Shown here: in pieces, positions 50,960-59,818 of the stretch
Layout of the letters: each line of letters starts with the position of its first letter
How positions within the stretch are numbered: position 1 is the stretch's first letter
Notes under the pieces: model-generated
Database searches by the model: none
Told to the model about the DNA's origin: nothing
The model's input: only the letters and a program-made list of their open reading frames with translations
Source of the DNA: JABDFW01 sp035550215
GTDB taxonomy: Bacteria; Bacteroidota; Bacteroidia; Chitinophagales; Chitinophagaceae
Reading direction: 5' to 3'
Length of the DNA: 64,000 bases
Assembly: GCA_035550215.1 (NCBI GenBank)
Contig: DASZPM010000026.1
Span: 124,001-188,000 of the forward strand
Translations under genes and position numbers: made by a program

Positions 50960-51571
50960 CTATACTTCCTCCCATGCGCCTGCACCCATTCTTATTACTT
51001 CATATTCATCTTTTGTGCAGTCGATTATTGTAGAGGGTACCATACTGCCCGGGCCGCCATCTATCACTATGTCAACAAGATTTTTAAAATTCCGGTACAT
51101 TAACTCCGGGTCTGTGTATTCTTCTACCATTTCACCCGGCAACGATGCTGACAAAATAGGATGGGACGTTTCGTGTACAATAGCCCTGGCAATGTTATTA
51201 TCCGGCACACGCAGCCCGATAGTGCTTTTACGGCTTTGCAATATTTTAGGCACTTCCTTGCTTGCCGGTAAAATAAAGGTATAAGGCCCCGGCAAGTGGC
51301 TTTTTAACAGCCTGTATAAGGGGGTTGATATGCTTTTGGTGTATTTGCTTAGGTCACTAAGGTCATAGCAAACAAAACTCAGTTGTGCTTTTTCCGGTTC
51401 TACATGCTTTATCTGGCTGATGCGTTCCACAGCCTTGTGCTGAAAAATATCACAACCCAGCCCGTAAATGGTATCAGTAGGGTAAATAATTACCCCACCG
51501 TCAAGCAGGCATTCCGTCACAGTTTTAATATGACGGACGTTTGGATTATCAGGATGTATATGTAACAGCAT
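50960..51571 (-). CDS. YrdC/Sua5 superfamily protein, YciO-like
   Basis: 203 residues from the ATG at 51571. The longer frame to 51625 is low-complexity Phe/Tyr. The opening His-Pro-Asp-Asn-Pro-Asn-Val-Arg, then Gly-Gly-Val-Ile-Ile-Tyr-Pro-Thr-Asp-Thr-Ile-Tyr-Gly-Leu-Gly-Cys, matches E. coli YciO closely, more than TsaC. Gly-Pro-Tyr-Thr-Phe-Ile-Leu-Pro-Ala and Lys-Ser-Thr-Ile-Gly-Leu-Arg-Val-Pro complete the fold that binds RNA and nucleotides. It may supply threonylcarbamoyl-AMP for tRNA t6A or have a related unknown role. Confidence 0.88.
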   Translation of the reverse strand: MLLHIHPDNPNVRHIKTVTECLLDGGVIIYPTDTIYGLGCDIFQHKAVERISQIKHVEPEKAQLSFVCYDLSDLSKYTKSISTPLYRLLKSHLPGPYTFILPASKEVPKILQSRKSTIGLRVPDNNIARAIVHETSHPILSASLPGEMVEEYTDPELMYRNFKNLVDIVIDGGPGSMVPSTIIDCTKDEYEVIRMGAGAWEEV

Positions 51572-51629
51572 AAAATAATAAAACTCAAAAATCCTGCCCA
51601 AAAAGCAGGTTGTTTTTTTTTGCAACAGT

Positions 51630-52475
51630 TTAGCGGTTTAAGAAAGTCAAAACCATTTTTATAAGCGCTATTCTCTTGTTAGTAAACGGGTGATCAGTAT
51701 TCCAAACTTCATAATCAAAATAGGCTTTGTTTTCAGCTTTAATAGCGTCAGCAATTATTTGGTTACGGCGGTGTTCGTCAAGCATAACCACTTGCTTTGA
51801 GGCAAGTGCTTTGCCGTCGTTTGCGAGGTTAAAATAACCCGGCTCTTTTATCACCGGTTCAAATTGTTGTTTTGTGGTGGCGTTTAATACAAAATAGTCC
51901 CCCATCCATTCTTTTAATTTTTCATAATCTCCACCTGCTTTTGAAACAGTGGTATAAATATCCCATGTTGAAAGCGCGAAACCTTTTTTAACGCCCGGCA
52001 ATTGCTGCAGCGCCTTTAAACAAATCCAGCCACCCATGCTGTGGCCGAAGAGCGCAATATTGGATGTATCAATTTGTAATGAATCGCTGTATTTTTTGCA
52101 GAAAGCCACTGTATTTACCACATCTTCCACGCAGTGCTTAAAACTAAAAGTACCCTGGCTTGCCCATGAGCCCCGGTAATCAAAATAAATAACATTCCAG
52201 CCACGGGCCCTTACCACCTGGGCCAGGTCCAGGTTTCGCTCATTGCCGGGGTAACCATGCAGCAGTAATAATGTGGGATGTTTTCCCGGCCCGTTAGCCC
52301 TGTAAATAAAGCCCTGTAACATACTTCCGGCTGAGGGGATATTTAATTCTGCCATTCCAGCAGGAGAATTTTCATTCCATTGAATGTCGCGGAGAACAAG
52401 TGTATCCGCCGTGGATTGAGCTTTACAGAAACAGGCAAATAATATTGAGACAACAAGTGAGGCTATTTTTTTCAT
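51630..52475 (-). CDS. Secreted alpha/beta hydrolase
   Basis: 281 residues with a signal peptide ending near Cys-Lys-Ala-Gln (17-20). Leu-Leu-Leu-Leu-His-Gly-Tyr-Pro-Gly-Asn-Glu-Arg-Asn forms the oxyanion loop near 68-80. The nucleophile elbow is Gly-His-Ser-Met-Gly-Gly near 144-149. The last His of the triad is in Asn-Thr-Asp-His-Pro-Phe near 260. It resembles peptidase S9/S15-like or esterase hydrolases; the substrate is unknown. It has a well-formed promoter of its own. Confidence 0.88.
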   Translation of the reverse strand: MKKIASLVVSILFACFCKAQSTADTLVLRDIQWNENSPAGMAELNIPSAGSMLQGFIYRANGPGKHPTLLLLHGYPGNERNLDLAQVVRARGWNVIYFDYRGSWASQGTFSFKHCVEDVVNTVAFCKKYSDSLQIDTSNIALFGHSMGGWICLKALQQLPGVKKGFALSTWDIYTTVSKAGGDYEKLKEWMGDYFVLNATTKQQFEPVIKEPGYFNLANDGKALASKQVVMLDEHRRNQIIADAIKAENKAYFDYEVWNTDHPFTNKRIALIKMVLTFLNR

Positions 52476-52503
52476 GCAGTAGTGTTTTGGCTGATTTACC
52501 CTG

Positions 52504-52536
52504 TAAAGTTATTTTATTGAAAGGAATAAACTCAAA
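52504..52536 (-). promoter_or_regulatory. Promoter of the secreted hydrolase, TTTG-N21-TAACTTTA
   Basis: On the minus strand TTTG (52533-52536) is followed after 21 bases by TAACTTTA (52504-52511), a good Bacteroidota -33/-7 pair, with the ATG at 52475. Confidence 0.6.
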
Positions 52537-52546
52537 CCTTGCAGGC

Positions 52547-52578
52547 AATAAAAAAGCCTGCACAAAAAAGTACAGGCT
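52547..52578 (-). terminator. Intrinsic terminator of the DUF1080 gene
   Basis: On the minus strand a nine-pair stem AGCCTGTAC/GTGCAGGCT with an all-T loop is followed by TTTTTATT, 22 bases behind the DUF1080 stop. Confidence 0.8.
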
Positions 52579-52599
52579 ATAGCAATCAAAAAAAATTTT

Positions 52600-53379
52600 C
52601 TACAGGGGCCTTACCCAAATGTTACGGAAGCTGATAGGTTCACTGGCGTCACCATGTGCCTGCAGCTTAATGGGCGAAGCGCCGTGCGCTTTATAAAAAG
52701 GATGACCTATATATAAAGTTTGGCCCGTAAGTTCATAATTGTTTTGCACCAGCACACCATTATGAAATGCAGTAACACGCGCAGGCGATTTCAAACTACC
52801 GTCGTCATTAAAGCGTGGAGCGGTCCATACAATATCATAGGTTTGCCATTCACCCGGCTTTTTGCAGGCATTTGCCAAAGGTATTGATTGTTTATAGATT
52901 GCGGCAGTTTGCCCGTTTGTATAAGTTGTGTTGCCATAACAATCCAGCACCTGCATTTCATAGCCTGCATCACCTTTGCCGGTTGATGCCAGGAAAACGC
53001 CACTGTTACCACGTGCCTGCCCCGAGCCTGTAATGTCAGCGGGTATGCGCCATTCAATATGCAACTGGTAATCCATAAACCTTTGCTTTGTTTCAATATT
53101 GCCACTGCCTTTTTTTCTAACGGTTAATATGCCATCCGCTACATCCCAATTGGCAGGTTTGGTTGTGTCGTTGGTCATTCGCCATAAGTCTAGATTTTTA
53201 CCGTCAAATAATCTAATCGCATCAGACGGCGGGTCTTGTGGAGTATTGCCAGGTGTAACCACGGGAGGAACGGGTGTGTACACTTCCGTTTCTTCAGGTT
53301 TCATACCCTGGTTATTCTGTGCGGTTACTGACGATGCAATTACAAAAAAGGCGCCGAGAACTAAAAACTGTTTACGCAT
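52600..53379 (-). CDS. Secreted DUF1080 (3-keto-disaccharide hydrolase-like) protein
   Basis: 259 residues with a signal peptide ending at about Val-Thr-Ala-Gln (18-21). The DUF1080 jelly-roll starts at Ile-Arg-Leu-Phe-Asp-Gly-Lys-Asn-Leu-Asp-Leu-Trp near 54-65. It holds Arg-Gly-Asn-Ser-Gly-Val-Phe-Leu near 122-129, Tyr-Glu-Met-Gln-Val-Leu-Asp near 139, and ends in Phe-Arg-Asn-Ile-Trp-Val-Arg-Pro-Leu. Members of this family hydrolyse 3-keto-glycosides made by Gfo/Idh-type oxidoreductases, and such an oxidoreductase lies 62 bases upstream on the same strand. A shared role in sugar breakdown in the periplasm fits both. Confidence 0.92.
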   Translation of the reverse strand: MRKQFLVLGAFFVIASSVTAQNNQGMKPEETEVYTPVPPVVTPGNTPQDPPSDAIRLFDGKNLDLWRMTNDTTKPANWDVADGILTVRKKGSGNIETKQRFMDYQLHIEWRIPADITGSGQARGNSGVFLASTGKGDAGYEMQVLDCYGNTTYTNGQTAAIYKQSIPLANACKKPGEWQTYDIVWTAPRFNDDGSLKSPARVTAFHNGVLVQNNYELTGQTLYIGHPFYKAHGASPIKLQAHGDASEPISFRNIWVRPL

Positions 53380-53441
53380 AACAAATGAGATATTAATTAG
53401 AAAATTGAAAAATAATAATTACTGAGATGATTAATTTTACT

Positions 53442-54767
53442 TTACACTTTTGGCATTACATAACCGTTGTGATATTCTTTGGCCAGGTATTTATTGGCTT
53501 CGGCATCGGTAAACTTGTTTGCTGCTTTATCCCAGTAAATTTTTTTCCCTGTTCTCCAGGCAATATTACCCATCTGGCAAACGGTTGCTACGTGAGCGCC
53601 TGCCTGTATAGGGCAATGCAGGTCTTCAAGCTTTCTTGATTTTACAACTTCAATAAAGTTTTTTGCATGCAATAACAGGCCATCGTCCACTCTTTGCTGG
53701 CGGGGTACGGCTTCCATTTTGTCTTTGCCGTTTTCCTTTTCAGGCATCACTTCCCACCCGCCACGGTCAACTACCAACGTTCCATTATTACCAATAAATG
53801 CAACCCCGTGATCGCGTTCATAGGGGCCACCATTTATACCGGTGGCATGCTCCCACAGCATATTAAAGCCATCAAATTCATACACAGTTTGCAAGGTATC
53901 AGGCCACTCTTCCGCATCATCGGGATAAGCAAATTTCCCTCCTGAAGCCATTACATTTTTTGGTACAGTAGCATTCATACCCAGCAATGCATAGTCAATC
54001 ATGTGTACGCCCCAATCGGTCATCAAGCCGCCTGCATAATCAAAAAACCAGCGGAAGTTAAAGTGAAACCTGTTTGGGTTAAAAGGCCGCATGGGCGCAG
54101 GCCCCAGCCATGTTTTATAATCAACCCCGGCTGGTGGTGTACCATCCGGTTTTTTAGGTATGGAAGCCATCCAGCCCTGGTAGGCCCAGCTTTTAACAAG
54201 TCTTATTTGGCCGAGCTTACCAGACTGAACAAATGCTACTGCATCCGCATAATGTTTTTCACTGCGTTGCCACTGGCCAACCTGAACGGCACGGTTGTAT
54301 TTTTTTTGAAAGGCAACCATTGCATTGCATTCTGCTATGCTATTACCCGCTGGCTTTTCAACATATACATCTTTACCCGCGCTGCAGGCATCAGTCATTA
54401 TTTTGCAATGCCAGTGGTCTGGCGTGCCAACAACCACCGCATCAATATTTTTGTCATCAATAATTTTACGGTAATCATCATAAGTATTGGCAACTGTAAT
54501 ATCTTGCTTGCGTAATTCCGCTACCCTCCGGTCAAGTACATTTTTATCTACATCACAAAGGGCAACCAGCTTAACCTCTGGGTTTTTCATAATAGCGGTA
54601 ATATCCGACCAGCCCATACCATTAATGCCAATGGCGGCTACGTTAATTTGGTCGCTTGGTGCAACACGTTTACCCGAAGCGAACAACATATCGGCTGGTA
54701 TCATAGAGGCAAGGCCGGCGCCTGCAATATATTTGGAGGATGATTGCAGGAATTCTCTTCTTTTCAT
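53442..54767 (-). CDS. Tat-exported Gfo/Idh/MocA oxidoreductase
   Basis: 441 residues. The N-terminus Met-Lys-Arg-Arg-Glu-Phe-Leu-Gln is a twin-arginine signal, so the protein is exported folded with its cofactor. The Rossmann motif Ala-Ala-Ile-Gly-Ile-Asn-Gly-Met-Gly lies near 44-52, Asp-His-Trp-His near 118 and the family signature Tyr-Val-Glu-Lys-Pro near 136-140. It should bind NAD(P) and oxidise a sugar hydroxyl. Together with the DUF1080 gene downstream it forms the common Bacteroidota pair for 3-keto-glycoside processing. Confidence 0.93.
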   Translation of the reverse strand: MKRREFLQSSSKYIAGAGLASMIPADMLFASGKRVAPSDQINVAAIGINGMGWSDITAIMKNPEVKLVALCDVDKNVLDRRVAELRKQDITVANTYDDYRKIIDDKNIDAVVVGTPDHWHCKIMTDACSAGKDVYVEKPAGNSIAECNAMVAFQKKYNRAVQVGQWQRSEKHYADAVAFVQSGKLGQIRLVKSWAYQGWMASIPKKPDGTPPAGVDYKTWLGPAPMRPFNPNRFHFNFRWFFDYAGGLMTDWGVHMIDYALLGMNATVPKNVMASGGKFAYPDDAEEWPDTLQTVYEFDGFNMLWEHATGINGGPYERDHGVAFIGNNGTLVVDRGGWEVMPEKENGKDKMEAVPRQQRVDDGLLLHAKNFIEVVKSRKLEDLHCPIQAGAHVATVCQMGNIAWRTGKKIYWDKAANKFTDAEANKYLAKEYHNGYVMPKV

Positions 54768-54790
54768 ACAGCAATATTATTTTGAAATGA

Positions 54791-54824
54791 TTAAGTGTAC
54801 GTGAAATGTATAACTGACACTTAA
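54791..54824. promoter_or_regulatory. Inverted repeat upstream of the Gfo/Idh gene
   Basis: TTAAGTGT and ACACTTAA, perfect half-sites 18 bases apart, lie 24 bases ahead of the ATG. They could bind a dimeric regulator or be chance. The rest of the 190-base gap shows nothing. Confidence 0.3.
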
Positions 54825-54957
54825 AAGTACATAACATCTCTTGAAAAGAAAGCCAATAAATTTATTTTTAGTAAATCCCGGCCATTTTTTTATAATCAAC
54901 CCAAAAGAAAAGCATTTAAAGAGTAGCCGCAATAAACACCAAACCTGCAAAAAAAGA

Positions 54958-56076
54958 TTATGAAGTTTTGCGGTAGTTGATAACGGCCCAGGTGTTTAAC
55001 ACCACGCCTAATGCAAAAACTGCGGCCAAATGGAACTTTATATCGGCTAAACCGCTTCCTTTCAATACTATCATACGCATTACTTCAATAAAATAAGTAA
55101 CGGGTATAAAGTCAGTAATTATTTTGGCCCACCCTGGCATACTGTCGATGGAAGTAAAAAGACCGCTCATTAAATTAAATATCATAATGAAGAAGAAAGC
55201 AACAGACATAGCCTGCTGCTGCGTATTACAATAGGTTGAAATAAGCAAGCCAAAGCCAAGCAACGCAAACAGGTAAATACTAAGGAAAAAATACAGCAGG
55301 GCAACATTACCGGCAGGCACAATGCCATATACAAAACGCGCCAACAGCAGCCCTACGGTAAAAACAATCATACCCAGCAGCCAAAAGGGAATAAGCTTGC
55401 CTAAAATGAAATGGTATTTTTTTACGGGCGTAACATTTATCTGTTCTATAGTTCCTATTTCTTTCTCACGTACAATATTCAGTGCGCTTTGTATAGCTGC
55501 AATCATGGTTACTAGCAGTACCAATATACCCGGTACCATGAAGAAGCTGTAATTGAGCAGCGGGTTAAACCAGTTAACAGAGGTTACCTGTATTTGGGGC
55601 ATAGGGTTAAACCGGTCCGGTTGAATTAACTGTGTTCTTATGCTGCCATTAAAACTGGCAATTATATTACCTAAATATGCGCCACCCAAACCTGCCTTGG
55701 TACCGTTAATGGCATTTACGGCAACAAAAAGCTTTTGCTCATCTTCACGGATAAGGTTGCGCTCAAAACCCTGCGGAATTTCCAGTATCAGGTCAGCTTT
55801 ATCATCCGCAATTAACTGGTATGCTTCATCAAAATTTGCCGTGTAGCCGGTAAGCCTGAAATAACCGGATGAAGTAATTTTTGATATAAGTTTTTGGGAA
55901 TAGGTGGAATGGTCATTATCAACTACGGCAAGCGAAATATTCTTTACCTCGTAATTTGCTGCTAAGGGAAGTATGAGCAGTTGAATAACCGGGGCAAGAA
56001 ATATCATCCGTAATATTATCTTATCACGAAATATCTGCCTGAACTCTTTTTGTAATAAAAATTTCAGCGTTCTCAT
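54958..56076 (-). CDS. ABC-2 type permease (YbhR-like), last gene of the efflux operon
   Basis: 372 residues. One helix near the start follows Lys-Glu-Phe-Arg-Gln-Ile-Phe-Arg-Asp-Lys. A long extracytoplasmic domain (about 45-170) and five C-terminal helices come next, the ABC-2 layout. Arg-Glu-Lys-Glu-Ile-Gly-Thr-Ile-Glu-Gln-Ile near 210 is the conserved coupling loop. It pairs with the other permease, whose stop it overlaps by four bases, to form the membrane channel of the exporter. Confidence 0.92.
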   Translation of the reverse strand: MRTLKFLLQKEFRQIFRDKIILRMIFLAPVIQLLILPLAANYEVKNISLAVVDNDHSTYSQKLISKITSSGYFRLTGYTANFDEAYQLIADDKADLILEIPQGFERNLIREDEQKLFVAVNAINGTKAGLGGAYLGNIIASFNGSIRTQLIQPDRFNPMPQIQVTSVNWFNPLLNYSFFMVPGILVLLVTMIAAIQSALNIVREKEIGTIEQINVTPVKKYHFILGKLIPFWLLGMIVFTVGLLLARFVYGIVPAGNVALLYFFLSIYLFALLGFGLLISTYCNTQQQAMSVAFFFIMIFNLMSGLFTSIDSMPGWAKIITDFIPVTYFIEVMRMIVLKGSGLADIKFHLAAVFALGVVLNTWAVINYRKTS

Positions 56077-57179
56077 GCCAAACGGTTTTTAAAGTTTCGG
56101 AGGCTTAAGCCCAATAATAGCAGCGTCATACCCGTAAGAATCAAGGTTTCTTTCCATATAGCGGAAAACCCAAGCCCTTTTATCATCACATTTTTTATAA
56201 TAATGTAATACCACCTTGAAGGCACAATATTGGAAAGCACCTGCAGCGGTACCGGCATATTTTCGACAGGAAACATGAACCCTGTTAAGAGCATCGTTGG
56301 CAGCATCATACCCATAAGCGAGGCCATCATGGCTGATTGCTGCGACGTGGTAACGGTGGATATAATAAGACCTATTGATAAAGAGGTAAGAATAAACAAT
56401 GTACTTGCCCCAAACAACAGGAATATATTGCCCTTTATGGGCAGGTTTAAAACAAATACGCTCAATAATAAAATAATAATAAGGTTTATGATGGACAACA
56501 ACAGGTATGGAATTGCCTTAGATATAATAACGAACACCGGCTTAAATGGAGACACCAGCAATACTTCCATAGTGCCCATTTCTTTTTCCCGTACAATAGC
56601 TATAGAGGTCATCATAGTGCAAACAAGCATTAGCACAAGTGCCATGACGCCCGGCACAAAATTGGGCGCCCCTTTTAATTCAGGATTGTACAACATGCGT
56701 ATTTGCGGCACAATACGATAGGGTATTTTTTGGTTTGGGGTGAGAGATGACTGGTAATCAGACACGATATTGGTTATATAATTCGTCAGCGTGGTGGCAG
56801 TGTTTGGGTCTGATGCATCAGCAATAACCTGTACCTGCGCTTTGTTAAAATGCAGGATGTCGTCATTAAAATTCTGGGGGATAATTACTGCCAGTTTTAT
56901 TTTGCCCTGTTTAAAGGCGTCTTCAATTTGGTTATGGTCTGCAAAGCTCTTCTCAACTTCAAAATATTTACTTGCACCTATCCTTGTAATTAACTGTTGG
57001 GAAGCGACATCCTTAGCATAATCAACAACAATTATTTTGGAGCCTTTTATTTCGTTTGTTAATGCAAAGCCGAACAATATTATCTGTGCTATGGGTACGC
57101 CGAAAAGCATCAGCAATGTTTTCCGGTCGCGGAAAACATGGTAAAACTCTTTTTTAACAAACGTATATAACTGTTTCAT
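56073..57179 (-). CDS. ABC-2 type permease (YbhS-like)
   Basis: 368 residues with the same plan as its neighbour. Lys-Lys-Glu-Phe-Tyr-His-Val-Phe-Arg-Asp-Arg starts it, followed by a helix at about 22-40. The large outer domain runs to about 175. Then comes the Arg-Glu-Lys-Glu-Met-Gly-Thr-Met-Glu-Val-Leu-Leu loop near 205 between helices. The two permeases are similar in order but clearly diverged in sequence, which suits a heterodimer. It lies 11 bases behind the second ATPase gene. Confidence 0.92.
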   Translation of the reverse strand: MKQLYTFVKKEFYHVFRDRKTLLMLFGVPIAQIILFGFALTNEIKGSKIIVVDYAKDVASQQLITRIGASKYFEVEKSFADHNQIEDAFKQGKIKLAVIIPQNFNDDILHFNKAQVQVIADASDPNTATTLTNYITNIVSDYQSSLTPNQKIPYRIVPQIRMLYNPELKGAPNFVPGVMALVLMLVCTMMTSIAIVREKEMGTMEVLLVSPFKPVFVIISKAIPYLLLSIINLIIILLLSVFVLNLPIKGNIFLLFGASTLFILTSLSIGLIISTVTTSQQSAMMASLMGMMLPTMLLTGFMFPVENMPVPLQVLSNIVPSRWYYIIIKNVMIKGLGFSAIWKETLILTGMTLLLLGLSLRNFKNRLA

Positions 57180-57190
57180 CCGGTAATATT

Positions 57191-57934
57191 TTAATCCGCG
57201 CTGCGTTTTGCGCTGCGGGCAAGATGATAAAACACTTCATCCATGGAATTTGCGGAAAATTGTTTCTTAAGATTTGCTGGCGTGTCCATCGCGTCAATCC
57301 TGCCATCCACCATGATGGATATGCGGTTACAATATTCCGCCTCATCCATGTAATGCGTAGTAACGAACACCGTAACGCCTTTGTCCGCTGCATCATAAAT
57401 CAGGTCCCAAAACTGGCGGCGGGTAACCGGGTCAACACCTCCGGTAGGTTCATCAAGAAAAACTATCTTGGGTTGATGTATGATTGCCACCGAAAAAGCC
57501 AGCTTCTGCTTCCAGCCAAGCGGCAGCGAAGCAACCAATGTTTTAGCTTCATTTTGCAAACCAAGCTGGTTTATAAGCGCGGCGCTTTTTTCTTTAATAT
57601 CTCTATCAGATAAACCATAAATACCTGCGTAAAACCGTATATTTTCTGTTACCGTTAAATCCTCGTACAGCGAGAATTTCTGGCTCATATAGCCGATGTT
57701 CTTTTTTATCTTTTCTGGATATCTGTAAACATCAAAGCCGGCAACGGTAGCTTTACCGGAAGTTGGAATGGACAAGCCGCACAACATACGCATTGCGGTT
57801 GTTTTACCGGCGCCGTTTGCCCCAAGGAAACCAAATATTTCACCAGGGTAGGTTTCAAAGCTTATTTCGTTTACCGCGATAAAATCCCCAAATCGTTTGG
57901 TAAGCTTCTCCGTTTTTATTACAGGCTCTGTCAT
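57191..57934 (-). CDS. ABC transporter ATPase (second nucleotide-binding subunit)
   Basis: 247 residues. Walker A is Gly38-Ala-Asn-Gly-Ala-Gly-Lys44-Thr. The signature is altered to Leu-Pro-Leu-Gly-Trp-Lys-Gln, as is usual for the C-terminal half of YbhF-type proteins. Walker B is Phe-Leu-Asp-Glu-Pro-Thr-Gly-Gly-Val-Asp, and the switch His is in Thr-Thr-His-Tyr-Met-Asp-Glu-Ala. In E. coli YbhF the two nucleotide-binding domains are fused; here each is a gene, separated by two bases. Confidence 0.93.
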   Translation of the reverse strand: MTEPVIKTEKLTKRFGDFIAVNEISFETYPGEIFGFLGANGAGKTTAMRMLCGLSIPTSGKATVAGFDVYRYPEKIKKNIGYMSQKFSLYEDLTVTENIRFYAGIYGLSDRDIKEKSAALINQLGLQNEAKTLVASLPLGWKQKLAFSVAIIHQPKIVFLDEPTGGVDPVTRRQFWDLIYDAADKGVTVFVTTHYMDEAEYCNRISIMVDGRIDAMDTPANLKKQFSANSMDEVFYHLARSAKRSAD

Positions 57935-57936
57935 TG

Positions 57937-58851
57937 CTATTGCTTTAATAATCTTATAAAACAGTCTTCAATAGTTGGCTTTACTTCTTTTATTTCTGCA
58001 TCTGCGTGACCTTTGCCGTGCAAGTATTTCAGCAAACCCTGGCTATCGTTTTTGTTATCTTTAAATGCCATGTGCAGGTATTCGCCAAAGGCGTACACAT
58101 CTTCTATGGCCGGGTAAGCCCTTGCATCTTTCAACAACTTTGATGTGGCCCCGGCCTTTAATGCATACAACTGCCCGGGGTATGCTTCAGTTATTTTTTC
58201 CGGGGTATCAACGGACAATATTTTTCCCTCCTGTATTAGCGCTATCCGGTCACAGAGGGTTGCTTCATCCATATACGGCGTCGAAACCATTATGGTAATG
58301 CCTTGCTCCTTCAGGCGCTTAAGCATTTCCCAAAACTCCTTGCGGGAAACAGCATCTACCCCCGTTGTAGGTTCATCAAGAAATAATACAGTGGGTTTAT
58401 GTATAAGCGCGCAACAAAGCGCCAGCTTTTGTTTCATGCCGCCGGATAGCTGCCCGGCCCTGCGGTGTTTAAAAGGCTCAATTTGTATGTAAATGTCTTT
58501 TACAAGCTCGTAATTTTCCTGCAGGGTTGTACCAAAAAGGGTAGCGAAAAAATTGATATTCTCTTCCACCGTCAAATCCTGGTAAAGCGAAAACCTGCCA
58601 GGCATATAACCAATACAACCCCTGATGGCTTTATAATCTTTTACAACATCATAGCCGTCAACTGTTGCAGTGCCACTATCTGCCAATAATAAAGTTGTAA
58701 GAACGCGAAAAATGCTTGTTTTACCTGCCCCATCCGGGCCAATTAGCCCAAACAGCTCGGCTTTTGACACCGACAGCGACACATCATTTACTGCCTTAAC
58801 AGTGCCTTTATTGTATGTCTTAATAATATTGCTTAATACTATCGCGTCCAT
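57937..58851 (-). CDS. ABC transporter ATPase (first nucleotide-binding subunit)
   Basis: 304 residues. Walker A is Gly38-Pro-Asp-Gly-Ala-Gly-Lys44-Thr, the signature Leu-Ser-Gly-Gly-Met-Lys-Gln is intact, and Walker B is Leu-Phe-Leu-Asp-Glu-Pro-Thr-Thr-Gly-Val-Asp. The switch position has Thr-Pro-Tyr-Met-Asp-Glu-Ala, with Pro instead of the usual His. The C-terminal 80 residues form an extra domain, as in YbhF. The start overlaps the HlyD stop by one base (TAATG). Confidence 0.93.
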   Translation of the reverse strand: MDAIVLSNIIKTYNKGTVKAVNDVSLSVSKAELFGLIGPDGAGKTSIFRVLTTLLLADSGTATVDGYDVVKDYKAIRGCIGYMPGRFSLYQDLTVEENINFFATLFGTTLQENYELVKDIYIQIEPFKHRRAGQLSGGMKQKLALCCALIHKPTVLFLDEPTTGVDAVSRKEFWEMLKRLKEQGITIMVSTPYMDEATLCDRIALIQEGKILSVDTPEKITEAYPGQLYALKAGATSKLLKDARAYPAIEDVYAFGEYLHMAFKDNKNDSQGLLKYLHGKGHADAEIKEVKPTIEDCFIRLLKQ

Positions 58852-59792
58852 TACTGTGCAAATTTTACTTCACCGTACATGCCTATTTTAATATAGCCAT
58901 CATTTTTTACCCTGATTTTTATGGCATATACAAGATTTGCCCGCTCGTCTTTGGTTTGAATGGTTTTTGGGGTGAATTCTGACTCATCCGAAATCCAGTA
59001 TATAGTACCTGTATAATGCCTGTATGCCTTGGCGCTGCTGTCAACAAGTACGGTAACCTGCTGGCTTAATTTAATTTGGGGTAGCTGATCACCCGTAACA
59101 TAAGCGCGGAGTGTAAGCGTATCGAGATTGGCGATTTTATATAATGCCTTGCCTGTTGATGTTACCTCGCCCTGCATGGCATATTTGGTGAGTACTGTGC
59201 CTGTAATGGGGTTAATTATTTGCCCTTTTTCAATCTGGTCCTGTATCTGCGCCACTGATTTTTCCAGGGGGTCTTTTTCACTGAAAACATTCCTGTTTTG
59301 CGTAGCCACATTATTTTCAGTTACCTGTATTTGCTGGCGGGTGGCCGCAATTTGCTTTTGCAACTGGTCAATCGCAGCGTTTATATCATCTAATTGCTTT
59401 TGGGTGGCCGCGTCAGCTTTTACAAGATTTTCAGTCCTCGTTCTTTCCCTTAACTGCTGGGCGAGTTGGGCTTCCTGAACGGCTAATTGTTTTTTTACCA
59501 GTTCAACCTGCGGTTGAACATCGGCGGTTTTATCCTGCAGTGATTGTATGGTAGCCTGTACCTGCGCTTTTTGCAGTTGCACATTGCTTACATCAATATT
59601 ACCTACCAGTTGCCCCGCGCTTATGGTATCGCCTTCGTGTACATCAAAGCTGAGAAGCTGGCCGCTTTGGCGGGCGGACACTATAACTTCATCCGCTTCA
59701 AACGTGCCGGAAGCATCATATTTTTTATCATTGCCACTGCAGGCGGTGAGGAGCAGCAAGGCAAAAATTGCTATGACTGTAAAAAATTTCAT
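58851..59792 (-). CDS. HlyD/YbhG-like membrane fusion lipoprotein
   Basis: 313 residues with a lipobox Leu-Thr-Ala-Cys18. A biotinyl-lipoyl half near 30-70 (Ile-Val-Ser-Ala-Arg-Gln-Ser-Gly-Gln-Leu) precedes a long coiled-coil hairpin at about 70-190, rich in Gln and Lys. The return half Gly-Thr-Val-Leu-Thr-Lys-Tyr-Ala and a beta-barrel end follow. It links the ABC permeases in the inner membrane to the TolC-like channel. Confidence 0.92.
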   Translation of the reverse strand: MKFFTVIAIFALLLLTACSGNDKKYDASGTFEADEVIVSARQSGQLLSFDVHEGDTISAGQLVGNIDVSNVQLQKAQVQATIQSLQDKTADVQPQVELVKKQLAVQEAQLAQQLRERTRTENLVKADAATQKQLDDINAAIDQLQKQIAATRQQIQVTENNVATQNRNVFSEKDPLEKSVAQIQDQIEKGQIINPITGTVLTKYAMQGEVTSTGKALYKIANLDTLTLRAYVTGDQLPQIKLSQQVTVLVDSSAKAYRHYTGTIYWISDESEFTPKTIQTKDERANLVYAIKIRVKNDGYIKIGMYGEVKFAQ

Positions 59793-59818
59793 AATAAGTA
59801 TTTTGACTTTTAAATAAA

